Origin: Planctomycetota bacterium
GTDB lineage: Bacteria; Planctomycetota; UBA1135; UBA2386
Assembly: GCA_028281765.1 (NCBI GenBank)
Contig: JANQJF010000111.1
Location: forward strand, 1 to 64,000
Reading direction: 5' to 3'
DNA length: 64,000 nucleotides
Numbering within the stretch: position 1 is the stretch's first letter; each line of letters starts with the position of its first letter. Shown in pieces: positions 34,393 through 42,289 of this stretch. Position numbers and translations under genes: made by a program. A model generated the notes under the pieces. The model saw only the letters and a program-made list of their open reading frames with translations. It made no database searches and was not told the origin of the DNA.

Positions 34393-34585
34393 GGTTCGAA
34401 TCCGGTGAGCGTGTGGCGTCCTTCGTCGTGCAGAGTAGCGCGCACGCAACTCGTCGGGAACCGAGGACCAGGACAATCGCCCAGGGCGCCAAGAGTCCTC
34501 GCCGACGATTCGCTCCCAAACACGATTGCGGAGTTCGGTATCCTCAGCCTAAGGGGTCTCACCCCTGCACCGACCGACCTGACGG

Positions 34586-35809
34586 ATGAAGCACCCATCC
34601 CCTCTCGCCGTACTGTTCGTCGCCGCCACCACCGCCGCCCCGGCGACATCCCAATTCGTCAACCGCGCCACGTGGCTCGGAGTCGAAGAGGAGAGCATCC
34701 GCACCGACTTCAAGCGCGGCGCCGAGTACTTCTTGGACCGGCAAGGCTACGTCGTGCTGCCGCCGTGGTGGAATCGCGGGCTGGCTTGGTTCGACAACAA
34801 GATCCAGTACACCGGCGGTTCGACGAGCACCTCCGAGCTCTCCCTCGAGGGCTCGGTCGACTACCGGCACGCGCTCGGCTCCGGGTTCACGTTCGGCTAC
34901 CACATGCTGCAGAGCGAGAACCGTGACACGCGCTTCCTCCGCACCGCGATCGAGATGGAGTACGAGCTCGACGACGAGAGCGCGGCGTTCGTGCAGGCCG
35001 AGCTCTTTGCGGAGAAGAGCGTCGTCGATCTGTCGGTCGGCGCGTGGCTGTTCCGTCGTGAGGCGCAGGCACTGCGCATCATGCTGACGAGCGTCGATGC
35101 GCCGAGCCGGAAGGGCGAGCGCATCGAATACACTCGCGACCCGTACGCGCTCCAGCTCGCGGGAGCATTCGGCAAGCCCGACGGCCACCGCGTCGCGTTC
35201 GACATCGGCGGGCAGCTACCGCTCGAGTTCCGCGACGACGTCGACGAGGACGACGTCGTGGATCGGGAGTTCGAGATTCACCGATGGATCGTGCGCGCGC
35301 AGACGCACCTACGCCTCAACGAGCGCGACTGGATCGTCGGCGCGGCAGACATCGAGTGGACCGAGAAGGAGCAGCGCGGCTTCGGCGGCGGCTTCCAGAA
35401 CGAGGACTTCCGTCGCGACTTCCGCGACCTCCGCATCGAGTGGTGGCGCGACGGCGACGTGCCGTGGTCGGTCGGGGTTTCCCATATCCATCTCGTCGAA
35501 GACGGCATCGCCCCGGGTCCCCTGATCAACAGCCTGCGTGGACGACGCAGCGAGTGGATGGCGATCGGCCGCGTCCAGGTGCCGCTGTCCGAGCAGTTCT
35601 CGTTCGAACCCACGGTGCTGGCGGGCACGGTGCGCCGCACGGTGCAGGACTCGAACGAGGACTTCCACGTCGACGACTTCGAAGGCAAGATCGCGATGAA
35701 CGGGCGCTACGACTTCTCGCCGAGCGCGAGCATCGTGTTCCAGATCGGGGTGCAGCTGGACGAGCCGGGATTCGGCGGCGGCGGGATTCAGTTCGTGTCG
35801 CGGTTCTAG
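34586..35809 (+). CDS. Outer-membrane beta-barrel protein
   Basis: A 407-residue protein with signal peptide MKHPSPLAVLFVAATTAAPA. The mature part has strands with aromatic residues at the ends (GYVVLPPWWNRGLAWFDNK, FTFGYHMLQSEN) and the chain ends QFVSRF with a terminal Phe, the usual outer-membrane assembly signal. Loops are rich in Asp and Arg, for example DDVDEDDVVDREFE. I see no relative with a known substrate; a porin or transporter role is inferred. Divergent from the other barrel gene, which suggests shared control. Confidence 0.75.
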   Translation: MKHPSPLAVLFVAATTAAPATSQFVNRATWLGVEEESIRTDFKRGAEYFLDRQGYVVLPPWWNRGLAWFDNKIQYTGGSTSTSELSLEGSVDYRHALGSGFTFGYHMLQSENRDTRFLRTAIEMEYELDDESAAFVQAELFAEKSVVDLSVGAWLFRREAQALRIMLTSVDAPSRKGERIEYTRDPYALQLAGAFGKPDGHRVAFDIGGQLPLEFRDDVDEDDVVDREFEIHRWIVRAQTHLRLNERDWIVGAADIEWTEKEQRGFGGGFQNEDFRRDFRDLRIEWWRDGDVPWSVGVSHIHLVEDGIAPGPLINSLRGRRSEWMAIGRVQVPLSEQFSFEPTVLAGTVRRTVQDSNEDFHVDDFEGKIAMNGRYDFSPSASIVFQIGVQLDEPGFGGGGIQFVSRF

Positions 35810-35896
35810 ACTACCGACCGTCCGGCGTACAGCATGCCATCGAAAAGCCGGACCTTCTGTCGCAAGAAGTCGCCCGCTACGAGACAGAGACGCACG

Positions 35897-37315
35897 ATGA
35901 GACACTCCACCCTGCCGGTTTCCGTTCTCGCGTTCCTCGCCGGCTGCGCGCTGCCGCCCCCCGAGGAAGACGTCGCGCTCGGCGTCGAGGTCGCGGCCTC
36001 GATCGAAGCCGACGTCGGTCGCTACCAGGATCGAGAACTCGCAGCCTACGTCGAGTCGGTAGCGCGACGCGTCCAGTCGGCCGTCGAGGATAGCCCGTTC
36101 GAATACGAGTTCGGCATCCTCGACCAGCCGGAACCCAACGCCTTCGCCGCGCCGGGCGGCTTCGTCTACATCTCGCGCGGCCTGCTCGCACTCGCCCAGT
36201 CCGAGGACGAACTCGCCGGCGTACTCGGCCACGAGATGTCCCACGTCGAGTTGCGGCACACGGCGCAGCAGATGCGACGCCGCATCATCCCCGGCTTACT
36301 GACGCTCCCCGGACGCGTCGTCGGTGCCATCGCACCCAACGTCGGCGGCCTCGTCAACGCACCTCTCGACGGCATCACGGCTCTGACACAGGCGCGATAC
36401 AGCCGCGGCCACGAGAGCGAAGCCGATCGCAGCGGACAGGACCTGGCCGCCGCAGCAGGCTACGAACCGGCTGCGCTCGGTGACATTCTCGCGCGCATGG
36501 AACGCGTCGTGGCCTTGATCGTCGGCCACGAGCTGCGCCCGACGTTCTTCGACTCGCATCCGCCGACCCCGACGCGCGTTCAAGAGACGCAGGACTACGC
36601 GGCACAGATCGAACGCGCGCCGCGCTCGTCGGAGTCGCGATCCAAGGACGACTTCGTGCGCGTGCTCGACGGCCTCGTCTGGGGCGAGAACCCGGCCCAC
36701 GGCGAGTTCCGGGACAGCACGTTCCTCCACGCCGATCTCGACCTCGCGATCGCCTTCCCGGAGTCGTGGCGCCCGTTCAACACGGCGAGCGCCGCCGGCG
36801 CGACCTCGAGCGACGAGTCCGCAATCGCGATCTTTCGCCTCGAGCCGATGCAGGACCTCGACGCTCTCGTGGAAACCTCGAGTCGCGAACTGCGCGCCGA
36901 GGGCTTCACTTCGGCCGGAGACAGCACGGTGCGGAACGGCGGAATCGAGATTCGCATCCTGGAGTCCGTGAATCCGGGCCAGTCGCTGCGGCTCGTGCAG
37001 GGCTGGATACGCCTCGGTCCGGTCCTCGGCTCGATCGTCGCGATCGGCCCCTCGGAAGCCGGGGACGCGCTGCGCGCAACAGTGAAGAGCCTTCGCGCGC
37101 TCACGAGCGACGAGCGCGAATCAATCATGGTCACGCGGGTGCGCGTGGTCGCGGCACGCGCAGGCGAGCGGCTGCCAGAGCTTCGTGCGCGCACGTCGGC
37201 GTCCGGCTCTCTCCCGCTGACCGCGGCCCTCAACGGGCTCGAGGAAGGTGCCGTCCTCGAGGACGGCCAGCTCGTCAAGGTGCTGCGGTCCGAGGCGTAC
37301 GCGGCCACTCGCTGA
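35897..37315 (+). CDS. M48-family metalloprotease lipoprotein
   Basis: A 472-residue protein starting at the ATG at 35897, where a lipoprotein signal MRHSTLPVSVLAFLAGC begins with lipobox LAGC. The zinc motif is VLGHEMSHVELRH with His112, Glu113 and His116; the third ligand is in RGHESEADRSGQDLA (Glu173 in E-x-E-A-D). This is the M48B arrangement seen in BepA/LoiP-type peptidases that help outer-membrane protein assembly. The last 250 residues form an extra domain ending GLEEGAVLEDGQLVKVL, as in other planctomycete M48 proteins. The envelope location fits the two barrel genes upstream, so it may handle their folding or turnover. Confidence 0.9.
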   Translation: MRHSTLPVSVLAFLAGCALPPPEEDVALGVEVAASIEADVGRYQDRELAAYVESVARRVQSAVEDSPFEYEFGILDQPEPNAFAAPGGFVYISRGLLALAQSEDELAGVLGHEMSHVELRHTAQQMRRRIIPGLLTLPGRVVGAIAPNVGGLVNAPLDGITALTQARYSRGHESEADRSGQDLAAAAGYEPAALGDILARMERVVALIVGHELRPTFFDSHPPTPTRVQETQDYAAQIERAPRSSESRSKDDFVRVLDGLVWGENPAHGEFRDSTFLHADLDLAIAFPESWRPFNTASAAGATSSDESAIAIFRLEPMQDLDALVETSSRELRAEGFTSAGDSTVRNGGIEIRILESVNPGQSLRLVQGWIRLGPVLGSIVAIGPSEAGDALRATVKSLRALTSDERESIMVTRVRVVAARAGERLPELRARTSASGSLPLTAALNGLEEGAVLEDGQLVKVLRSEAYAATR

Positions 37316-37360
37316 GGCCACGCCCGCGTTTGCCGTTCGGCGTCGGAGATCCCGCAGCAG

Positions 37361-37378
37361 GGAGGGATTTCGCCCTCC
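37361..37378 (+). terminator. Short hairpin between M48 and ychF
   Basis: GGAGGG (37361-37366) pairs with CCCTCC (37373-37378) around a 6-base loop, 45 bases behind the M48 stop and 24 bases ahead of the ychF start. It may be a weak terminator or a leader hairpin. The left arm resembles a ribosome binding site, but it is too far from the start codon to serve ychF. Confidence 0.35.
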
Positions 37379-37402
37379 TCGATTGGTAACGTCCGCCGCC
37401 CT

Positions 37403-38500
37403 ATGGGACTCGCCTGTGGCATGGTCGGCCTGCCGAACGTCGGCAAGAGCACGATTTACAACGCGATCACGCTCTCCGAGAGCGGCGATCGGTCGAACTA
37501 CATGTTCTCGACGACCGAGCCGGTCCGCGGCACGGTCGACGTTCCGGACGACCGGCTGGCGAAGATCGCCGAGTTCATTCCGACCGAGAAGATCATCCCG
37601 GCGCAGATGACCGTCGTCGACATTCCCGGTCTCGTGTCCGGCGCGAGTCAGGGTGAAGGCATGGGCATCGGCTTCCTCGGTGCGATCAAGGAGAGCGACT
37701 GCCTGCTCCACGTCGTGCGCTGCTTCGAGTCGGCGGACGTGCAGCACGTCAGCGGCTCGATCGATCCGGCGGCGGACGCGGAGATCGTCGAGCTCGAACT
37801 CGCGCAGGCCGACCTGCAGACCCTCGAACGAAACATCGAGCGCGTCACCAAGAAGGCGCGCGTCGGCGACAAGGAGTCGGTCGCGCAGAAGGAAGTGTTC
37901 GAGCGCGCGAAGGCACACCTCGAAACCGACCAGCCGCTGCGCATGCTCGAGTTCTCGCCGCAGGAGATGGAGCTGCTCTACCCGCTCTTCCTGATGACGA
38001 ACAAGCCGGTGCTCTTCGTCGCGAACGTCGGCGACGACGACGTCGACGGCACCTCCGACAGAGTCGCCGAGCTGCGCGCGTACGCCGAGCGCACCAAGGC
38101 CAGCTGCATGCATCTGTGCGGCGACCTCGAGGCCGAGTTCATCCGCATGGAGGACGACGAGCGCGCGACCTTCATGGAAGACTTCGGCCTGACCGACTCC
38201 GGCCTCGTCCGCCTGATCCACGCGGGCTTCGACCTGCTCGGTCTGCAGACGTTCTTCACGGCCGGCGAGAAGGAAGTCCGCGCGTGGGTCATCCAGCAGG
38301 GCGACTCCGCACCGGTCGGCGCCGGCGCGATCCACACGGACTTCACGAAGAAGTTCATCCGCGCGCAGGTCTACACGTTCGACGACCTCTGCGAGCTGCA
38401 CGACGAGAACGCGATCAAGGCCGCCGGCAAGCTGCGCGCCGAGGGCAAGGACTACATCCTGCAAGACGGCGACATCTGCCACTTCCTGATTGGAAACTGA
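37403..38500 (+). CDS. ychF: Ribosome-associated GTPase/ATPase YchF (OLA1)
   Basis: A 365-residue protein of normal family length. The P-loop is MVGLPNVGKSTIYNA (residues 7-21) and the G3 motif VVDIPGLVSGASQGEGMG near 70, the YchF-specific glycine-rich loop. The region usually written NYPFCTIEPN in the family is NYMFSTTEPV here. A coiled arm spans about 125-190. The C-terminus is the TGS domain with VRAWVIQQGDSAP, FTKKFIRAQVYTF and KDYILQDGDICHFL. YchF binds the ribosome and acts in translation and stress control. The stop codon is the first part of a tandem hairpin array. Confidence 0.97.
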   Translation: MGLACGMVGLPNVGKSTIYNAITLSESGDRSNYMFSTTEPVRGTVDVPDDRLAKIAEFIPTEKIIPAQMTVVDIPGLVSGASQGEGMGIGFLGAIKESDCLLHVVRCFESADVQHVSGSIDPAADAEIVELELAQADLQTLERNIERVTKKARVGDKESVAQKEVFERAKAHLETDQPLRMLEFSPQEMELLYPLFLMTNKPVLFVANVGDDDVDGTSDRVAELRAYAERTKASCMHLCGDLEAEFIRMEDDERATFMEDFGLTDSGLVRLIHAGFDLLGLQTFFTAGEKEVRAWVIQQGDSAPVGAGAIHTDFTKKFIRAQVYTFDDLCELHDENAIKAAGKLRAEGKDYILQDGDICHFLIGN

Positions 38501-38683
38501 GCAGCGCGAAGCGATGCGAAGTCGCCGAAGCATGGCTGCGAAGCAGCCAATGCTCTGGCAACTGAGCGACGCGCAGTCGGCGAGGCATGGCTGCAAAGCA
38601 GCCAATGCCTAGGCAACTGAGCGGCGCGAAGTCGCTGAAGCATGGCTGCGCAGCAGCCAATGCTGCAGCAACTGAGCGACCCG
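38492..38683 (+). repeat. 55-base tandem repeat array with three hairpins
   Basis: Three units of 55 bases begin GGMAACTGAGC (38492, 38557, 38612), and a fourth start is visible near 38667. Each unit contains a hairpin of the form GCATGGCTGCNAAGCAGCC then AATGC, with stems GCAT/ATGC and GGCTGC/GCAGCC around a 3-base loop, at 38530-38553, 38585-38608 and 38640-38663. Their spacing is exactly 55 bases. The first unit contains the stop codon of ychF, as if the array grew from the gene end. Terminator, RNA-stability element and mobile element are all possible. Confidence 0.85.
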
Positions 38684-39176
38684 AACCACTGCAAACCCGC
38701 CGCCCCACCTCGTCGACACACACGGGCACGGCGGGCACGGGTGTCACGGGTCACCACCGCGCAGGCGCAGGCGCAAGCGCAAGCGCAGCACGGGTCCGAC
38801 CCGGGCCCCCTCGATCAGCCGCGCGCGCTACCAGGAGCGACCCTAATCGAGGAGAGAAGCCAACCATGCTCCGCCCCTCCCGTGCTGCGCGTGCGCCTGC
38901 GCGATGGTGACCCCTGCCCCGTCCACGACACGTTCCCGCGCGACCCGTTCCCGCGTAACCGACGACTCCCGACGACTCCCGACGACTCGTCGGGATTCCG
39001 ACGAGTACACCGATAGACACCACCCCCACGCAATCTGCGCAAGCGCCTACCTCCCCACCCCTTAGCCGGGAGCCGCTATCCTCAGGCGCCACAGCGGCAT
39101 GCCATTTGCTGCCGTCCCTTCGCTTCGGACCTGACGTCCGGGTCCGATCCGCTCGCGTTTCACGCCTCAGAACACC
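38501..39176. other. 676-base non-coding region rich in repeats
   Basis: This gap between ychF and the FG-GAP gene contains no gene I can support. From left to right it holds the 55-base hairpin array, the family 2 inverted repeat (38743-38911), a 10-base direct repeat GACGACTCCC at 38961-38980 and a final 120 bases that are probably the promoter and leader of the FG-GAP gene. Confidence 0.75.
38743..38911. repeat. Family 2 inverted-repeat element (copy D)
   Basis: The left arm 38743-38794 starts GTCACGGGTCACCACCGCGC, has GCGCAGGC/GCGCAAGC repeats and ends GCAGCACGGG. The right arm 38877-38911 reads the inverse, CCCGTGCTGCGCGTGCGCCT..GATGGTGACCC. The single arm at 22478-22528 is closely related. 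The 80-base centre has no open frame of note. This looks like a non-autonomous REP-like element. Confidence 0.75.
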
Positions 39177-40862
39177 ATGAGTGACCAGCTGATCCGATCG
39201 ACCCTACTCGCCATCAGCCTGCTCGCCGGCGCCACACACGCCCAGGGCACAGGCTTTCGATTCGACGGCGACTCGAACAGCGACTTTCTCGGCTACTGCG
39301 TAGACGGGGCCGGTGATGTCAACGGCGACGGCTACGACGACCTGATCGTCGGCGCGTACGGCGAAGACCGCACCGGAACCAACACCGGTACCGCGTGGGT
39401 CTTCTCCGGACGGGACGGCGTCCAACTCCGCGTGCTCGACGGCACGAACGCCGGCGACAACTTCGGCTACTCGGTCGCGGGTGCCGGTGACGTAGACGAC
39501 GATGGCTACGCGGACGTGATCGTCGGCGCGCCGCAGCAGCCGTTGATCCCGGGGAGCGGCAACGGCGAAGCCCGCGTCGTTTCGGGCTTCGATGGAGCCA
39601 CGCTCTACACGCTGAACGGCGACGGCCCGAACGACAGCTTCGGCTTCTGCGTCGACGGCGCCGGCGACGTCAACGGCGATGGGCACGAAGACGTAATCAT
39701 CGGCGCGATCGAAGACGACGACCAGGGTCTATCCTGTGGATCGGCGCGCGTCGTGTCGGGCGCGGACGGTTCCGTGCTCTACACCTTCTACGGAGACTCG
39801 GCCGGTGATCTGCTCGGCTGGTCCGTGAGCAAGGCCGGCGACGTGAACGGCGACGGCTTCGACGACGTGATCGCCGGCATGCCGGGTCATGGCGACTCGG
39901 TCGGCATGGCGCGCGTCTACTCGGGAGTCGACGGCACCGTGCTGCACACCTTCACCGGCGGCGGCGCAGGCGACCAGTTCGGGATCTCGGTCAGCGGTGC
40001 GGGCGACACCAACCTCGACGGCTTCGACGATCTGATCGTCGGCGCGGTCGGCGACGACGGCAACGGCGCCAACGCGGGCTCGGCCAAGGTCTTCTCGGGA
40101 CTGGACGGCGCCCCGCTCTTCACGGTCTACGGCGACTCCCCCGAGGACGGAGCCGGCCTGTCCGTGAGCAGCGCCGGGGACGTCAATGGCGACTGGTTCG
40201 CCGACGTCATCGTCGGCACTCCGGGCGCCACCCACAACGGTCCCGGCTCCGGCGCCGCGCGCATCCACTCCGGACTCGACGGATCCCTGTTGCGCGTGCT
40301 GCACGGCGATGCCGTCGGAGACACGTTCGGCGCGTGCGTCAGCAATGCCGGTGACATCGACGCCGACGGCGTTTACGACGTGATCGTCGGCGCGCCGGGC
40401 GTGGACCGCGCGGACATCGACTCCGGAAGCGCCTATGTGTTCGACCGACTGCCACACGTGCCCGCGGTCGAGAACATCCACGGAACAGCCTGCGTCGGCG
40501 CGGATGGGCGACTTCCACGCATCGGCTACATCGGTCACGCGCAAATTGGCACCGTGATCCAGATCACGTTGCGCGGCGCTGCGATCAGCACTCCGGTCGC
40601 CGGTCTCGCGGTCGGACACGCCACCGAGCTACCGCTCGATTTCCTCGGTCTCACCGGCTGCACCGTCTACACCGAACCGTTCACGACCGTGATCGTGCCG
40701 ACCGACTCTTTCGGAATGGCGAGTATCAGTGTCTTGATCGCGAACGACCCCGGCCTATTCGGGGTGGCTGTCGAGTTCCAATGGATGATCGTGGATCACG
40801 GAGCGCCGTATTCGCTGCCACTGTCTTTCAGTGACGCGATGACGCTAATCTATGGAAATTGA
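39177..40862 (+). CDS. Secreted FG-GAP repeat protein with C-terminal Cys/Gly domain
   Basis: A 561-residue protein with signal peptide MSDQLIRSTLLAISLLAGAT followed by HAQ. Residues about 30-425 hold seven FG-GAP (integrin-alpha-type) repeats, each with a pattern such as GAGDVNGDGYDDLIVGA, then SGRDG and LDGTNAGDNFGYSVA, building a Ca-binding propeller. The C-terminal ~130 residues form a separate domain beginning GTACVGADGRLPRIGYIGHA and including GLTGCTVYTEPF; it matches the N-terminal domain of the Gly-rich protein at 8196. It is probably surface-exposed. It is preceded by the repeat-rich gap. Confidence 0.88.
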   Translation: MSDQLIRSTLLAISLLAGATHAQGTGFRFDGDSNSDFLGYCVDGAGDVNGDGYDDLIVGAYGEDRTGTNTGTAWVFSGRDGVQLRVLDGTNAGDNFGYSVAGAGDVDDDGYADVIVGAPQQPLIPGSGNGEARVVSGFDGATLYTLNGDGPNDSFGFCVDGAGDVNGDGHEDVIIGAIEDDDQGLSCGSARVVSGADGSVLYTFYGDSAGDLLGWSVSKAGDVNGDGFDDVIAGMPGHGDSVGMARVYSGVDGTVLHTFTGGGAGDQFGISVSGAGDTNLDGFDDLIVGAVGDDGNGANAGSAKVFSGLDGAPLFTVYGDSPEDGAGLSVSSAGDVNGDWFADVIVGTPGATHNGPGSGAARIHSGLDGSLLRVLHGDAVGDTFGACVSNAGDIDADGVYDVIVGAPGVDRADIDSGSAYVFDRLPHVPAVENIHGTACVGADGRLPRIGYIGHAQIGTVIQITLRGAAISTPVAGLAVGHATELPLDFLGLTGCTVYTEPFTTVIVPTDSFGMASISVLIANDPGLFGVAVEFQWMIVDHGAPYSLPLSFSDAMTLIYGN

Positions 40863-40892
40863 GAGCAGGTGATGCCGAGACGGGTGTGTAGG

Positions 40893-40908
40893 GTGCCCGG
40901 CCCGGCAC
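40893..40908. terminator. Possible bidirectional hairpin between convergent genes
   Basis: GTGCC (40893-40897) pairs with GGCAC (40904-40908) around a 6-base loop. It lies 30 bases after the FG-GAP stop and overlaps the stop of the opposing gene. No T-tract, so confidence is low. Confidence 0.3.
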
Positions 40909-42263
40909 TACCGATTCTGTCGTCCGAGGACGCGAATGCCCCGTGCATTCGCGTCCCGGCGATTTTCCGCGGGTAGGCGATAGTCCTCGAAACCGAGCTT
41001 CTCGAGGCGTTCCACGACCGCCCCGGTCGTCTTACGGAACGAGCCCAAGACGACGAATCGCACGCGTCGCCCGCGCGCGCGATCGACCAACTCGTCGATC
41101 GTGAAGTGTTTCGGCGGCAGAGGCCTCCGACCCGCGAAGTAGATTACGCGCGTCATGTCGCCGCTGACCAAATCGTCCGGTCCGAGCTTCTCGGCGAGAT
41201 ATTCGCCGACCTCACGCTCGGTGATGCGGTTCGCGTCCTGCACGCGGAGACTCAGCAGAATGTTGAGGATCAACGTCGCGATGAACGCAGCGTCGCGCGC
41301 ACGCGCCGGCAGCCAGCGCAGCCCGATCACCGCGAGCGGGATCACGGCGACGAACCAAGTCACGAGAAATCGCCGTCGCGCGAGGAACGCGCAGATCACG
41401 ACGATACCGAACACCAGCATCCAGCGCAGAGGCCAGAGCTCGCGACGGCGCGTGAACAATCCGATCGCGGCGAGCACGGCCAAGATCGCGAACGCCTCGC
41501 ACCAGAGCCACGGGATCGCGATCAGGTTGCCCGCGAAATGCCCCAGGAACTCGAACACACCTGGAGCCTCCTCCCATAACCGGTCCGCGTTGAACCCGGC
41601 CTTCGGGAACAGCGCGAACGGTTCGCCCGTCGCGCTCGACCGCCAGCCGGCGAGCAACAGGATCGGTAGCGCGGCTCCGAGCAGAATCGCCGGCGCCTGC
41701 CGCGGCCGCGTGACCGCGAACGCCAGCCCGACGAGCAGCCCTTCGGGACGCGCCCAGCAGGCCATGCCACTCCAGAGACCCGACTCGAACGAACGCTTCC
41801 GCAACGCGCTGAGGATCGCAGCGGCGGCCATGAGGTGGAACGCCGGCTCGCTGTAGACCTCGGCCGCGAGCCGCGTCGGCATCGGGGCGAACGCGACGAA
41901 CCACGCCGCGATCTTGCCCGCGTCGGGCTCGAAGTGCTCGACGATCCGCACGATCGGGAACACCGCGAGCGCACCGACGAGCCCCGCGGCCAGCTGCCCG
42001 GCGCGAAACGGATCCAACCCGAGCCAGACGAACGGAGAGATCGCCAGCGAGAACAGCGGCGGAAAGACCTCGGTGAGGGCGAGGTCCGGACGCGCGTCCG
42101 CAAACCGCTCGGCCATCCACAGGTAGTTCACGCCATCCTCGGACGGGATCGGCGTGAGCACGCCGATCGCTGCACGCCAGGCGAGAGCCATCAGCGCGAA
42201 CCAAGCGAGCTTCGAGTTCGGCACCACGAACTCACGATAGGATCCGCGACGCGACCACAGCAA
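40908..42263 (-). CDS. Integral membrane glycosyltransferase (GT39-like)
   Basis: A 451-residue protein with about ten hydrophobic segments. The first loop reads PIPSEDGVNYLWMAERFAD, holding the Asp/Glu pair expected in GT-C enzymes that use polyprenyl-phosphate sugars (GT39/PMT-like). The rest is hydrophobic with short basic loops; the last 100 residues are a soluble domain (GEYLAEKLGPDDLVSGDMTRVIYFAG) outside the membrane. The start at 42263 is a TTG; the GTGs at 42227/42224 are alternatives, since the first 12 residues are weak. Sugar and acceptor are unknown. It lies 26 bases behind the voltage-sensor gene and ends the proS operon. Confidence 0.78.
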   Translation of the reverse strand: MLWSRRGSYREFVVPNSKLAWFALMALAWRAAIGVLTPIPSEDGVNYLWMAERFADARPDLALTEVFPPLFSLAISPFVWLGLDPFRAGQLAAGLVGALAVFPIVRIVEHFEPDAGKIAAWFVAFAPMPTRLAAEVYSEPAFHLMAAAAILSALRKRSFESGLWSGMACWARPEGLLVGLAFAVTRPRQAPAILLGAALPILLLAGWRSSATGEPFALFPKAGFNADRLWEEAPGVFEFLGHFAGNLIAIPWLWCEAFAILAVLAAIGLFTRRRELWPLRWMLVFGIVVICAFLARRRFLVTWFVAVIPLAVIGLRWLPARARDAAFIATLILNILLSLRVQDANRITEREVGEYLAEKLGPDDLVSGDMTRVIYFAGRRPLPPKHFTIDELVDRARGRRVRFVVLGSFRKTTGAVVERLEKLGFEDYRLPAENRRDANARGIRVLGRQNR

Positions 42264-42289
42264 CGCTCGGCGCCGCGATTCTTCTCCGA

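Noticed and set aside
37361..37378. Ribosome binding site for ychF in GGAGGG
   Set aside because: It lies 36 bases from the start codon and is paired in a hairpin, so it is too far to act as a binding site.
38492..38683. CRISPR array or integron attC sites
   Set aside because: The 55-base units are contiguous without unique spacers, and no cas genes or integrase are present. Spacing is too regular for attC cassettes, and no cassette genes lie between the units.
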